Virus record (IMG/VR): IMGVR_UViG_3300035698_022788
Coordinates: 1 to 24,297 of that record
Reading direction: 5' to 3' (one strand)
DNA length: 24,297 nt
Origin: a virus
Shown: positions 7,791 through 16,016 of the stretch, in pieces
Numbering within the stretch: position 1 is the first letter of the stretch
Layout: each line of letters starts with the position of its first letter
Made by a program: the position numbers and the translations under genes
The notes under the pieces: generated by a model
What the model saw: the letters and a program-made list of their open reading frames with translations, nothing else
What the model was told of the DNA's origin: nothing
Database searches by the model: none

Positions 7791-7813
7791 TATACGAACC
7801 GGAGCATAGGTTC
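7764..7813 (+). promoter_or_regulatory. Programmed -1 ribosomal frameshift signal (tail chaperone)
   Basis: The canonical slippery heptamer A AAA AAA (7781-7787, phased X XXY YYZ in the upstream frame) sits immediately before the TAA at 7788. GAGGT at 7764-7768 lies about 12 bases upstream, the spacing at which Shine-Dalgarno-like elements stimulate -1 slippage in bacterial genes such as dnaX. Downstream, GAACC (7796-7800) can pair with GGTTC (7809-7813). Alternatively GAACCGGA (7796-7803) can pair over 8 bp with TCCGGTTC (7879-7886). The -1 frame is open from 7754 to the stop at 8168-8170, so it overlaps the upstream gene by only 37 bases, and these include the heptamer. Confidence 0.85.
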
Positions 7814-8170
7814 ATTTGGTTTTTATGCAAGGAGGTATTTAAATGCCTTCCAGATGATGCAAGAATAACAGAAATGGATCCGGTTCAAAAGATTTGGATG
7901 TTTAATAATTGGATCGAGGACAAGTCCGAAGAATACGAATTATCTAAGCACAATGCCTATACAACCGCGTCATTTACAAATCCTGAAGGTGTTCATAAGA
8001 TGGTTTCTGATGAGGGCAAATACGAATCTACTGAAGAAGAATTTGAAGAATCTACAATGCTTATGAAGCAGCATAATAAAATTCAAGAAGACTTAGCTAA
8101 GAGCAAATTGCTAAAAAATGCAGGTTCATTAAAAAAGAAAAAGAGAAAAATATTATTGAGAGAAGAGTAA
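7787..8170 (+). CDS. Tail assembly chaperone, frameshift extension
   Basis: This is the -1 frame that follows the slip site. It adds about 127 residues to the 213 of the upstream frame, giving a fusion of about 340 residues comparable to lambda gpGT: the extra domain would recruit tape measure or tube subunits. The extension begins IIYEPEHRFIWFLCKEVFK and runs without a stop through an aromatic-rich helical part into a charged, acidic C-terminal half ending in a basic tail (KKKKRKILLREE). A separate start at the ATG of 7874 would give only 98 residues. That ATG has no ribosome binding site of its own and would remove about 29 well-formed residues that the open frame encodes, so fusion is preferred. 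The next gene, the tape measure, starts one base after the stop. Confidence 0.8.
   Translation: MIYEPEHRFIWFLCKEVFKCLPDDARITEMDPVQKIWMFNNWIEDKSEEYELSKHNAYTTASFTNPEGVHKMVSDEGKYESTEEEFEESTMLMKQHNKIQEDLAKSKLLKNAGSLKKKKRKILLREE
7829..7868 (+). promoter_or_regulatory. Consensus Shine-Dalgarno with chain of tiny ORFs inside the chaperone extension
   Basis: AAGGAGGT at 7829-7836 is a full-consensus ribosome binding site, placed six bases before an ATG at 7843 that opens only a four-codon frame (MPSR, stop 7855-7857). That stop overlaps an ATG at 7854 (ATGA) that opens another four-codon frame (MMQE, stop 7866-7868), five bases before the ATG at 7874 of the 98-residue frame. Reinitiation could give a little independent 98-residue product. 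A chance effect of the Lys-Glu-Val codons in the extension frame is equally possible. Confidence 0.25.
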
Positions 8171-8171
8171 A

Positions 8172-10379
8172 ATGGCTGATAATGTAATTGCGACGGTTCC
8201 ATCAGAAAATTTGCAAGATGCTGCGTCAAATATAGATAGAGTTACCGCATCTACGGAGCGGGCAACTATTGCTATGAATATTCAGAGAGAGAGTGCATCT
8301 AGCTTAACATCTACAATTAGTAATGTTACATCGGCTTTCGGAGCTGCTGCTAGTTCCGGAGTAAATGCTTTTTCTGAGGGAATTAAAAATACAAGCCAAT
8401 CCATAAAAGATGCAACGTCTTTAACTCAAAATCACACCAACATATTAGCTGGAATGACAACGGCTGCTCTTGGCGCTGGAGATGCGTTAAGAAAGGCTTC
8501 CGACTCATTTGATACAAAGTCATTAAATACCTTTGGTAAACAATGGGAGAATTTACAAAAAGGAATTCTGTCCTCGCCAATAAGCGCTGCCGTTGCCGAA
8601 TCTCTTGGAGGTATAGTAGGTGCATTTGAAAAACTTGGCATGAGCTCTGATATCGCAACAGCAGCTTTAAAAGGTACTGCTGCCGGAATATCTGCTTTTA
8701 AAAATTTCGGAAACGAATTATTAAGCGGAGTTTCCCAAGCACAAGAGTTCAAAAGTGCAATGTTTCAGGCAGCAACTCAGTCTGGCACACTAGGCCAAAC
8801 ATTAGCAAAAATAAATCCAGATTTAAGTAATCTTAACGAAGTTTTATTTGAAAATAATAATATTTTGATGGATACATCAATCTCAACACAAACTAATATA
8901 AGATATCTTGGCGGATATTATCAGCAGCTAATAAAAATTCCTGGAGCTCTTAACGCGCAAGTTTCTGGATTAACAGATGCTACCGATAAAACAAATATGC
9001 TTACTGCTTCCATGAATTTAGCAAAAGGATCTGGCAGAGCATTTGAAGATGTAATGAAAGATGTTTCATTAGCTTTTGAAAACTATGGAGTTACGGGAGA
9101 GAAGGCACTAATGATGTCCGCAATGTTTTCAGAGGTAGCTAACAAAAATGGAATTCCCTTAGAAGTATTAAAAAAAGGATTGAATAATACCGCTGAAGCT
9201 TTTATAAATGTAGCTGACTCAGGAGAGGCTTCATTTAATCAATTTAAAAAGTTGTCAGAAGTAACAAACCAATATTATAATTCTTTAAGATCGTCTGGAG
9301 CAACTCAATCAGGAGCCCTAAAAACTATAACTGAAATGTCAACCGCTGTCGTTAATTTAACTACGGCGCAAAAAGCGTTAATATCTCAACAAACCGGAGG
9401 TCCCGGAGGATTAATGGGAGCTTTTCAATTAGAGAAGCAGTTAAAGGATGGAGATACAGCCGGCGTATTTGAAAAAATGAAAGATACTATAATGAAGCAA
9501 ATGGGCGGAAATATGGTTTCAATGGAAGAAGCCGGTCAAAGCGAAGCTTCCGCTTCCCAATATCAAAAACAAAGAATGATGATAACTCAGGGACCATTAA
9601 ACGCAATAGTTAAAGATGAAAGGGGAGCAGATAGATTAATTGAAGCATTTAGAAACAATAAACCTGCTGACTTTAAAGAGATGCTGCAAGACGGTGGGCT
9701 TCAAAAGCAAATGTCTATGGGAAATGCCATGCGTGGAGCCGAAAGCACTAATTTGGGAGATTTGGGAGCTACACTCGCTAGGACGAAATTTAATGCAAAT
9801 ATTACCAATATGAGTAATGTCGAGAAAATATTATCAGAAATTCCAAATAGCATTATGAGTGGAACTGAGGGAGCAGATGGAAAAAAAATGCGATCTGACT
9901 TATCGCAAAGAAGGAAATCTGAATCCCCTACAGATATGCTTGGAAGTATGAAAGATTTACGCGGATATATGGCTACTGTTCCAGACGCAGTTAAAGCTAC
10001 GGTGAGTGGATTTGCTGAGGCGGTTAAAAGCGGAAACGTTAGTAATATAAAGGAAGAAAGATCGAAACTTGAATCCGAAATCTCGAATTCAAGTGCAAGA
10101 AACTCAATGACGGAAGACCAGAAGCAAAAACAAATGTTTTTAAAATCTCTTCCAGGATATGAGAATCCGTCTTCAAGACTCGCTAATTCTCCTAGATTTT
10201 CCCCTAATCGAAATAACTCTGAGGGTAGAAGCACAAATGAATCTGCGACCCAAGAACCTACTCAAAAGATAGAAGTTACCGTAAAGGGATTATGTATAGA
10301 TTGCGGAAATACAACTAACGTAAGTCAGCAAGCTAGATCAACTAACCCAGCTGCTTTTCCAAATAAAAGGGGAAATTAA
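8172..10379 (+). CDS. Tail tape measure protein
   Basis: This 735-residue protein follows the chaperone pair by one base and is the likely tape measure, the extended protein inside the tube that sets tail length and is ejected before the DNA. It is almost entirely predicted helix, rich in Ala, Ser, Lys, Glu and Asn, with a mildly hydrophobic Gly/Ala part at about residues 135-180 of the kind that may insert in the host membrane. Residues 640-700 are a Ser/Asn/Pro-rich linker, and the C-terminus carries LCIDCGN with Cys708 and Cys711, a possible metal or disulfide pair. At the usual rule of about 0.15 nm per residue the tail tube would be near 110 nm. No peptidase or lytic transglycosylase motif is seen. 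The start follows GAGAAGAG in the end of the chaperone frame. The stop overlaps the next ATG by one base (TAATG). Confidence 0.82.
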   Translation: MADNVIATVPSENLQDAASNIDRVTASTERATIAMNIQRESASSLTSTISNVTSAFGAAASSGVNAFSEGIKNTSQSIKDATSLTQNHTNILAGMTTAALGAGDALRKASDSFDTKSLNTFGKQWENLQKGILSSPISAAVAESLGGIVGAFEKLGMSSDIATAALKGTAAGISAFKNFGNELLSGVSQAQEFKSAMFQAATQSGTLGQTLAKINPDLSNLNEVLFENNNILMDTSISTQTNIRYLGGYYQQLIKIPGALNAQVSGLTDATDKTNMLTASMNLAKGSGRAFEDVMKDVSLAFENYGVTGEKALMMSAMFSEVANKNGIPLEVLKKGLNNTAEAFINVADSGEASFNQFKKLSEVTNQYYNSLRSSGATQSGALKTITEMSTAVVNLTTAQKALISQQTGGPGGLMGAFQLEKQLKDGDTAGVFEKMKDTIMKQMGGNMVSMEEAGQSEASASQYQKQRMMITQGPLNAIVKDERGADRLIEAFRNNKPADFKEMLQDGGLQKQMSMGNAMRGAESTNLGDLGATLARTKFNANITNMSNVEKILSEIPNSIMSGTEGADGKKMRSDLSQRRKSESPTDMLGSMKDLRGYMATVPDAVKATVSGFAEAVKSGNVSNIKEERSKLESEISNSSARNSMTEDQKQKQMFLKSLPGYENPSSRLANSPRFSPNRNNSEGRSTNESATQEPTQKIEVTVKGLCIDCGNTTNVSQQARSTNPAAFPNKRGN

Positions 10380-11248
10380 TGGTTAATATAAACGATGCAA
10401 TTAAGGGAATTAATAAAATTCAGGATAGCTTGAATAACGACTCAGGTAAAACAAATTCTAGCTCATTTAGTCAAGATGGTTTTACGGTACCTGATTCTTA
10501 TCAGGCGGATGGAAATGGATTACCGTCTCAAAAAGTTCCAACAAATTCTTATGGAAAAATAAAAAGAAATATTATTACTTGGTTTGTTCCAGAATTTGGA
10601 TCGGTTAAAATGTACATAAATCCTCAGCAAATAGACTATAATTATAAAAAAATTATAAGTAAAACAAAAACAAAGGGCGGATACGCAATTCAGTATTGGG
10701 GAGAAGATTTAACCACATTAACTATTACAGGAACTACTGGAAGTTCTGGAATTGAAGGAATTAATGTTTTGCGCGAAATATATAGGGCGGAACAATTATC
10801 TTTTGACGGGTTTGGGCTTTCTCTAGCGGCTAATAACGCCCTTGCATCGTCTGGAGCTGCAGGTATAACAAATGCCATAGGCGGAGCCTTAGGAGGTCTT
10901 CTGGGAGGAGGAACCGCTACATCAATTGCCGGTGGTGCAGGCATTCTTGGAGGAATACTTGGAACAACTTCTCCAAATTCAAATTTAGCGACTCAAAATA
11001 TACCATCATTAGCGCAATTGGCATTCACAGTCGAGATGTATTACGACGGCGTTGTTCACAGAGGCTTCTTTGAAAGCTTTACCGTAAATGAGAGAGCTGA
11101 GAATTTTTGTTTTCAGTATTCTATAAATTTTACCGTTACTCAAACTAGGGGTTATAGAACTAATTATCTTCCATTCCACAGAAGTGCTACAAATGGACAA
11201 TCAGAGTATACTACTCCAAATTCATTTTCTGGCATGATTAAAAAATAA
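10379..11248 (+). CDS. Baseplate/tube-adaptor-like structural protein with glycine-zipper insert
   Basis: This 289-residue protein is encoded between tape measure and hub. Residues 55-120 have a compact beta pattern (KMYINPQQIDYNYKK, then GGYAIQYWGEDL and LTITGTTG) that I associate with phage proteins connecting tube and baseplate. A second beta block at about 210-270 (QLAFTVEMYYDG, FESFTVNERA) could complete the fold. Between them, residues 166-195 form a Gly/Ala/Leu/Ile run with repeated GG pairs, a glycine-zipper-like, membrane-compatible segment that is unusual in a soluble baseplate part. The first 50 residues are polar and probably disordered. It overlaps both neighbours by one base, so expression is coupled. 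A role as tube initiator or hub adaptor is inference from order, and I cannot assign an exact homologue such as T4 gp48 or gp54. Confidence 0.55.
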   Translation: MVNINDAIKGINKIQDSLNNDSGKTNSSSFSQDGFTVPDSYQADGNGLPSQKVPTNSYGKIKRNIITWFVPEFGSVKMYINPQQIDYNYKKIISKTKTKGGYAIQYWGEDLTTLTITGTTGSSGIEGINVLREIYRAEQLSFDGFGLSLAANNALASSGAAGITNAIGGALGGLLGGGTATSIAGGAGILGGILGTTSPNSNLATQNIPSLAQLAFTVEMYYDGVVHRGFFESFTVNERAENFCFQYSINFTVTQTRGYRTNYLPFHRSATNGQSEYTTPNSFSGMIKK

Positions 11249-14200
11249 TGTCTTTCTTAAATAAATTAGCAGAGCAGCTTTCATCCCAAGCTTCTCTCGG
11301 AGAAAATAAGCAAAAAACAATCGATCTAGGATCTTTTTCGAGTCAGGTAGACAAGTCCGCAGAGCGCAGATATTTGGAACAAGGATATTTAAGAAAAGAT
11401 CCATTCAATGCATCTCCAAAACAATTCGACTTGCTAGTTCAGCAGCCATCCGCCACCATCTTAATTAAGAAAAAGATGTTTTCTTCAATGGCTGAAAACT
11501 TCAGATCAGATTATATGGATGCAGAAGAAAAGCTTTATTTCAAAGCAATAAAAGTTTTGTTCCAAAATAAATGCAATCAAATTGCAGCTTTAGAAAAACT
11601 ATCTAAAATACAAAACATTTCAGAAGCTACGGGCGGAATTAACGATCAATTGATGCCAATAATATTTGGTTTGTCTGACGTTATCTCAAGCGGCTTTGAG
11701 TCTGGTGGAAATTTATTTGGAGCTCTCGGAGATTCAAATCCATTCGGATCAAAAATAAGTGGTTTTTCAAAAACTATTAACAATATAAAAAAAATATACG
11801 CTTATAATTATCCTTCAAATTATACAAAATGGATAACAGATAGTACGAACATAGTACAATCTCAGTTTGGGCAGGGAACTGGAGTTATTGAAATAACAAA
11901 TTTCGAAGGCTTTTCAACAAGCTCATCTATTAAATTAGATCCTTCAATCGGGAATATATCGATATTAGATCCGTATCAAGCAATGCTTATTACCGAATAC
12001 GATATTGAAAAGGCAATTGCGGACGCAAATAATTTTTTTAATGACAGCCAGACATTTCAATTCGCAAAAGACGGTGTAAACGATGTAATAGAAAGGGCAA
12101 AAGGGGAATTAAACTCTGTTCGAGCCTTAAGAAAAGCTAGTCCAATTTCATTTAGAATATCTCCGGATACATTAATTAGTAAAAGATTAGTAGCAATAAT
12201 AGATAGGTCTGGAATTGAAATAATATTCAGCTATGATGAGTTAAGCGGAAAGTTCCCAGGATTAGGCGGAGCTACTAATAACTCCGTTAAAGTAGATCGT
12301 ACTTATTTAAAAAACGGAGCTATTGCTGGATTTAATGGATTAGATAATGAGCCAAGCCAAAGCACATCTAGAAATAAAAAAGCCGAAACTGAACTATCTA
12401 TTTTTAACAGACTTGTTTCTGCGATTTATAATAAAATACAACTAGAGAAAAACTCACAAAATGCAATGATTCAGAATAATGAAAAAACAAACGGAATTAG
12501 AAGAGAGCTTCGTTTTAATTTTCTAGGAAGACTAATAATACAAGAGCAAGACCCAGTACATATCTACATAAACTCAAAATCAAGGTATGATAATAAGATA
12601 CTATCTGGTTTAAATTCTATGATGTCTGGGGTTGGAACTTTTCAAAACTTAAATAATGCTGCCACTAATTTGAAAAATTCAGCAGAAAGTTTATTTAATC
12701 CAGGAATACATATTCCAACGCAAATTGAAAAATCTATTTATGTTGGTGATGATTTCCCGAATTATTTATGGAACATGTTAAGAGATCAGTTCGTAAATGA
12801 AAAAGAGGGAACTCATGTTTTTGGAGGATTCATAGAGACTGCAACTGATAGCTGGTCTGATGGATCATTCAAGGTAGATATAAGTATAATCGATAATGCC
12901 AAATATTTTAGCATGAGCCAAATAAACTTTCAACCAAGCGTCGACATTTATAATGGATCTATATACGATCCGCTAACTCCGTTTGAAACAAATTTTGATG
13001 ATGTCGGGGGATGGGGTCAAAAAGATCCAAAGCTTTTGGAAGAAAATAAAACTCTTTTAGACATTGGTATATTGAAAAAAAAATTGGGACCAAACGCTGG
13101 AGAAATAGCAAAAAGTTCTAATATAATAGAAGATAGCTCAATTGATAAAAGTACTGGAAATGTGACTAGGGTCATGCATGCTCCAGATGGTTTGTCATAC
13201 AAATGGAAAAAGGGAATAGGCGTATTTACTCAATTTTCAAAATCTTCTGAAACAAACGATGCAAGTAGAGTTGGAATACCAAATATTTATAATGAGCCAT
13301 TTGCAGGTTTGGATGTAATGAATACAATATCATTATTGATAGCTGGAGTTCCTTATAATTTCCAAACTTATTATGATACAGGATTAGATGTTGGAAAATT
13401 TTCTAATCAAAAAGATAGCCCAGTTTCCTTTTTATCCGTTCTTAAAAATGATTTAAAAAAATCCAACTCTTTGTGGGGGAATTTCATACCATTTAAAAAT
13501 CTGGTAGTAGATGAAAAATCTTATGCAAACATGGCGAACGCAAAATCAAGCGAATCTAAAATTAACGCAGATATCGATAATAAATTAAAAGAGTTGTCAT
13601 CGTTAAATGATGCAATAATCGTTACTGGAGCTGTAAATTTCTTATCATCGAAAAGTGATACGAATAATAGTGATTTTGAAAATTTAAAAGCAAAAGTTGA
13701 AATTCTTTCTGATGAGATCCAATCTAAGCTAGCAGACTCTTTGGCATACGAAAAAGAAAAGAATGCTGAAATTTCCGCAATGGAAAAGGTCGATGCCGGC
13801 GAGAACAGCGACCAAAGCAGAAGATTCATTAGAAAAAAAATGAGCATGCTTACGAAAAGAATGTCTTATAACGTAAGATCAAATACGGACAAAAATTTAT
13901 TTATCGTAGATGATAATTATGATAAAGATTATGATATCATGGCTTATAATAAGTCTTTGACAACAGGATTAAATCTTATGTCAAATAACTATACTAATAC
14001 ATCTGACAAAATTAAAATAACTGCAGATCTTTTGGATATGGAGGTATTTTGCGATACCCAGGGACATATAAGAACTAGATTTCCTCAATATAACAGAATG
14101 CCAAGTTCAGTTTTTTACAAAATGATTAATTTAAAATCATCCACAGGAATAGAGATATATCCCAAATTTTTAAGTAATTTTTTTGAAGATCAGATAGGTT

Positions 14201-16014
14201 CATTGAAATTAAAAATAGAGGCTATAGAAGACTTTATAAGATTATACTCGGCAATTCTTGGAAATGAATCGGATCGGGACACTGTAAATTATTTGAAATC
14301 TTCAAACAACTCATCTTCCACTGGATCAAGTTTTGATTTCGTATCAAACGAAAATGGAACTATTATAAATATAGATAATGTTTTAATATCTTCAGACGAA
14401 GATACTTCTGAAAATCAATCCATAAAAAATTATGAAAACATAAGATTACAATCAGCATCTAATAAAGCGAATTTTGGAAATGCTCAAAAATATAAAACTA
14501 TTTTAGAGGCATTAAACAGGCAAAATTTAAAAAAAGACGGAATTAATACAATATCTAACGTAGATAGGATCGAATCAAGTAAAAAAATCGATAGATTAAT
14601 ATTAAGAATTAATTCAAAATCACCAGTAAAGATAAAAATATCTGACTATATAGAGGATACTACCACAGCAAGTTCTCAGGTATCAACCGGCTCCAGAAAA
14701 ATAAATATTTTTAAAATAACAAAAGGTATGCAAGACAAGATTAAAGAAAGGCAATCTGTTTTAAAATTATTTTATGGAACAATTAAAAATTCTATTGAAT
14801 ACAAATCAATCGACAATGATGGCTCAATTACTTCTAAATTAATGCCTTCAGGAAATTATGGTAATTCTAATATACCAGAAGTATATGAGCATATGATAGA
14901 GGATGAAAGTTTCGACGATTTGGGGTTTGGATCAGGATCAAGGTTTATAATTAAATCATCTCAAATTATATCAATGAATATTTCTAGACAATCTCCAGAG
15001 TATACAAGTATTCAGGTAAATGGAATAGTTAGTGATTATAATTTAGCTGCACCTAGCAGTCTAGCAACATCAGGTCAAGGAGGTAATGCGATGACTACTG
15101 CAATAGCCGTTGATTATGATAACTGGAGAATGCACGGATTTAAGCCATCTCAGGTCATAAATTTACCTTTTATTAGCGATGCACAAAGTCAATCGGCTCC
15201 GTATGCAACCATGCTATTAAATCGAGCGCGTAAAAACGTAATACGCGGAAGAATATCAATAGTGGGAAATGAATACATGCAACCAGGAGAAGTTGTTTAT
15301 GTGGAAGATAGGTCAATGTTATTTTATGTTGATTCAGTAAATCATAATTTTAATTATTCCGGAACTTTTACAACCGAGTTAGTGCTGACCTACGGTCACA
15401 CACCAGGAGAGTACATACCTACATTTTTAGATGTCATAGGAAAAATTCTTTATAAAAATAAAGACTCCGGAGATGTAGTTGTTCAAAGACAAAACTCATT
15501 CTTAAACGAAGTTAGTTTAGGAGCATTAACTCTTTCCGATAACGATGAATTTAGCGGACAGGATATCGATACTTTAATAAATATTATGTATCTTGCTAAA
15601 TATAAATTAGCCGGAGCAAGTGATAAAACAAAAATAAAAACGAAAATAGAGTTAAGAATTTATTATAGTGATGATGAGCCAGGCTCTACTGATCTGGATG
15701 CATTTGCCGATAAGGCAAGGAATGTAATTACTGGAAAGTCTTTGCCAAAAGAATTTTCGGAAAAGCAGAAAGATGATTTGATTCAACCGATAGACGAATC
15801 ACTAGTCTTAGTAAGACGTATAAATTTAAAAAAAGTTGATAATCCATATTCGCCATCTCAAAAGGCAGTAGACTCTGCAAAGAATATGTCAAGAAGTGCT
15901 TTTAGATTTACTAACCCCTTTTCTAAGGGCAAGAAAATGGCAGAATCTAATAAAATTAGACATAATTTATTCGGATATATAGTTGACTGCTTTATATCAA
16001 TAAAAGAAGGTTAA
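11248..16014 (+). CDS. Very large baseplate hub-like protein
   Basis: At 1588 residues this is the largest protein of the window, several times longer than T4 gp27 or P2 gpD. The hub assignment rests on its C-terminal third. At about residues 1335-1390 it has NEYMQPGEVVYVEDRSMLF, then YVDSVNHNFNYSG and TTELVLTYGH, the closing pattern of hub proteins (beta-barrel with a His before the last strands). An earlier piece, TRFPQYNRMPSSVFYKM near residue 945, also resembles hub domains. Residues about 760-860 are charged and helical and likely form a coiled coil. The N-terminal 180 residues are helical with an aromatic-rich segment. The C-terminal 150 residues are charged and may be an added domain. 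It lies directly before the spike gene, as hub genes usually do. Fusion of hub with other baseplate parts would explain the size. A run of nine A at 13075-13083 encodes Lys-Lys-Lys in frame. Confidence 0.6.
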   Translation: MSFLNKLAEQLSSQASLGENKQKTIDLGSFSSQVDKSAERRYLEQGYLRKDPFNASPKQFDLLVQQPSATILIKKKMFSSMAENFRSDYMDAEEKLYFKAIKVLFQNKCNQIAALEKLSKIQNISEATGGINDQLMPIIFGLSDVISSGFESGGNLFGALGDSNPFGSKISGFSKTINNIKKIYAYNYPSNYTKWITDSTNIVQSQFGQGTGVIEITNFEGFSTSSSIKLDPSIGNISILDPYQAMLITEYDIEKAIADANNFFNDSQTFQFAKDGVNDVIERAKGELNSVRALRKASPISFRISPDTLISKRLVAIIDRSGIEIIFSYDELSGKFPGLGGATNNSVKVDRTYLKNGAIAGFNGLDNEPSQSTSRNKKAETELSIFNRLVSAIYNKIQLEKNSQNAMIQNNEKTNGIRRELRFNFLGRLIIQEQDPVHIYINSKSRYDNKILSGLNSMMSGVGTFQNLNNAATNLKNSAESLFNPGIHIPTQIEKSIYVGDDFPNYLWNMLRDQFVNEKEGTHVFGGFIETATDSWSDGSFKVDISIIDNAKYFSMSQINFQPSVDIYNGSIYDPLTPFETNFDDVGGWGQKDPKLLEENKTLLDIGILKKKLGPNAGEIAKSSNIIEDSSIDKSTGNVTRVMHAPDGLSYKWKKGIGVFTQFSKSSETNDASRVGIPNIYNEPFAGLDVMNTISLLIAGVPYNFQTYYDTGLDVGKFSNQKDSPVSFLSVLKNDLKKSNSLWGNFIPFKNLVVDEKSYANMANAKSSESKINADIDNKLKELSSLNDAIIVTGAVNFLSSKSDTNNSDFENLKAKVEILSDEIQSKLADSLAYEKEKNAEISAMEKVDAGENSDQSRRFIRKKMSMLTKRMSYNVRSNTDKNLFIVDDNYDKDYDIMAYNKSLTTGLNLMSNNYTNTSDKIKITADLLDMEVFCDTQGHIRTRFPQYNRMPSSVFYKMINLKSSTGIEIYPKFLSNFFEDQIGSLKLKIEAIEDFIRLYSAILGNESDRDTVNYLKSSNNSSSTGSSFDFVSNENGTIINIDNVLISSDEDTSENQSIKNYENIRLQSASNKANFGNAQKYKTILEALNRQNLKKDGINTISNVDRIESSKKIDRLILRINSKSPVKIKISDYIEDTTTASSQVSTGSRKINIFKITKGMQDKIKERQSVLKLFYGTIKNSIEYKSIDNDGSITSKLMPSGNYGNSNIPEVYEHMIEDESFDDLGFGSGSRFIIKSSQIISMNISRQSPEYTSIQVNGIVSDYNLAAPSSLATSGQGGNAMTTAIAVDYDNWRMHGFKPSQVINLPFISDAQSQSAPYATMLLNRARKNVIRGRISIVGNEYMQPGEVVYVEDRSMLFYVDSVNHNFNYSGTFTTELVLTYGHTPGEYIPTFLDVIGKILYKNKDSGDVVVQRQNSFLNEVSLGALTLSDNDEFSGQDIDTLINIMYLAKYKLAGASDKTKIKTKIELRIYYSDDEPGSTDLDAFADKARNVITGKSLPKEFSEKQKDDLIQPIDESLVLVRRINLKKVDNPYSPSQKAVDSAKNMSRSAFRFTNPFSKGKKMAESNKIRHNLFGYIVDCFISIKEG

Positions 16015-16016
16015 TA

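Noticed and set aside
9701-10234. 177-codon reverse-strand ORF opposite the tape measure gene
   Set aside because: The protein is a Ser/Leu/Phe-rich shadow of the Lys/Glu/Ser-rich forward frame, with no domain and no antisense operon around it. Other reverse-strand ORFs were dismissed for the same reason.
13075-13083. Run of nine A in the hub gene as a second slippage site
   Set aside because: The forward frame continues normally on both sides as Lys-Lys-Lys and I did not trace an alternative frame product there. Such runs are expected in AT-rich DNA.
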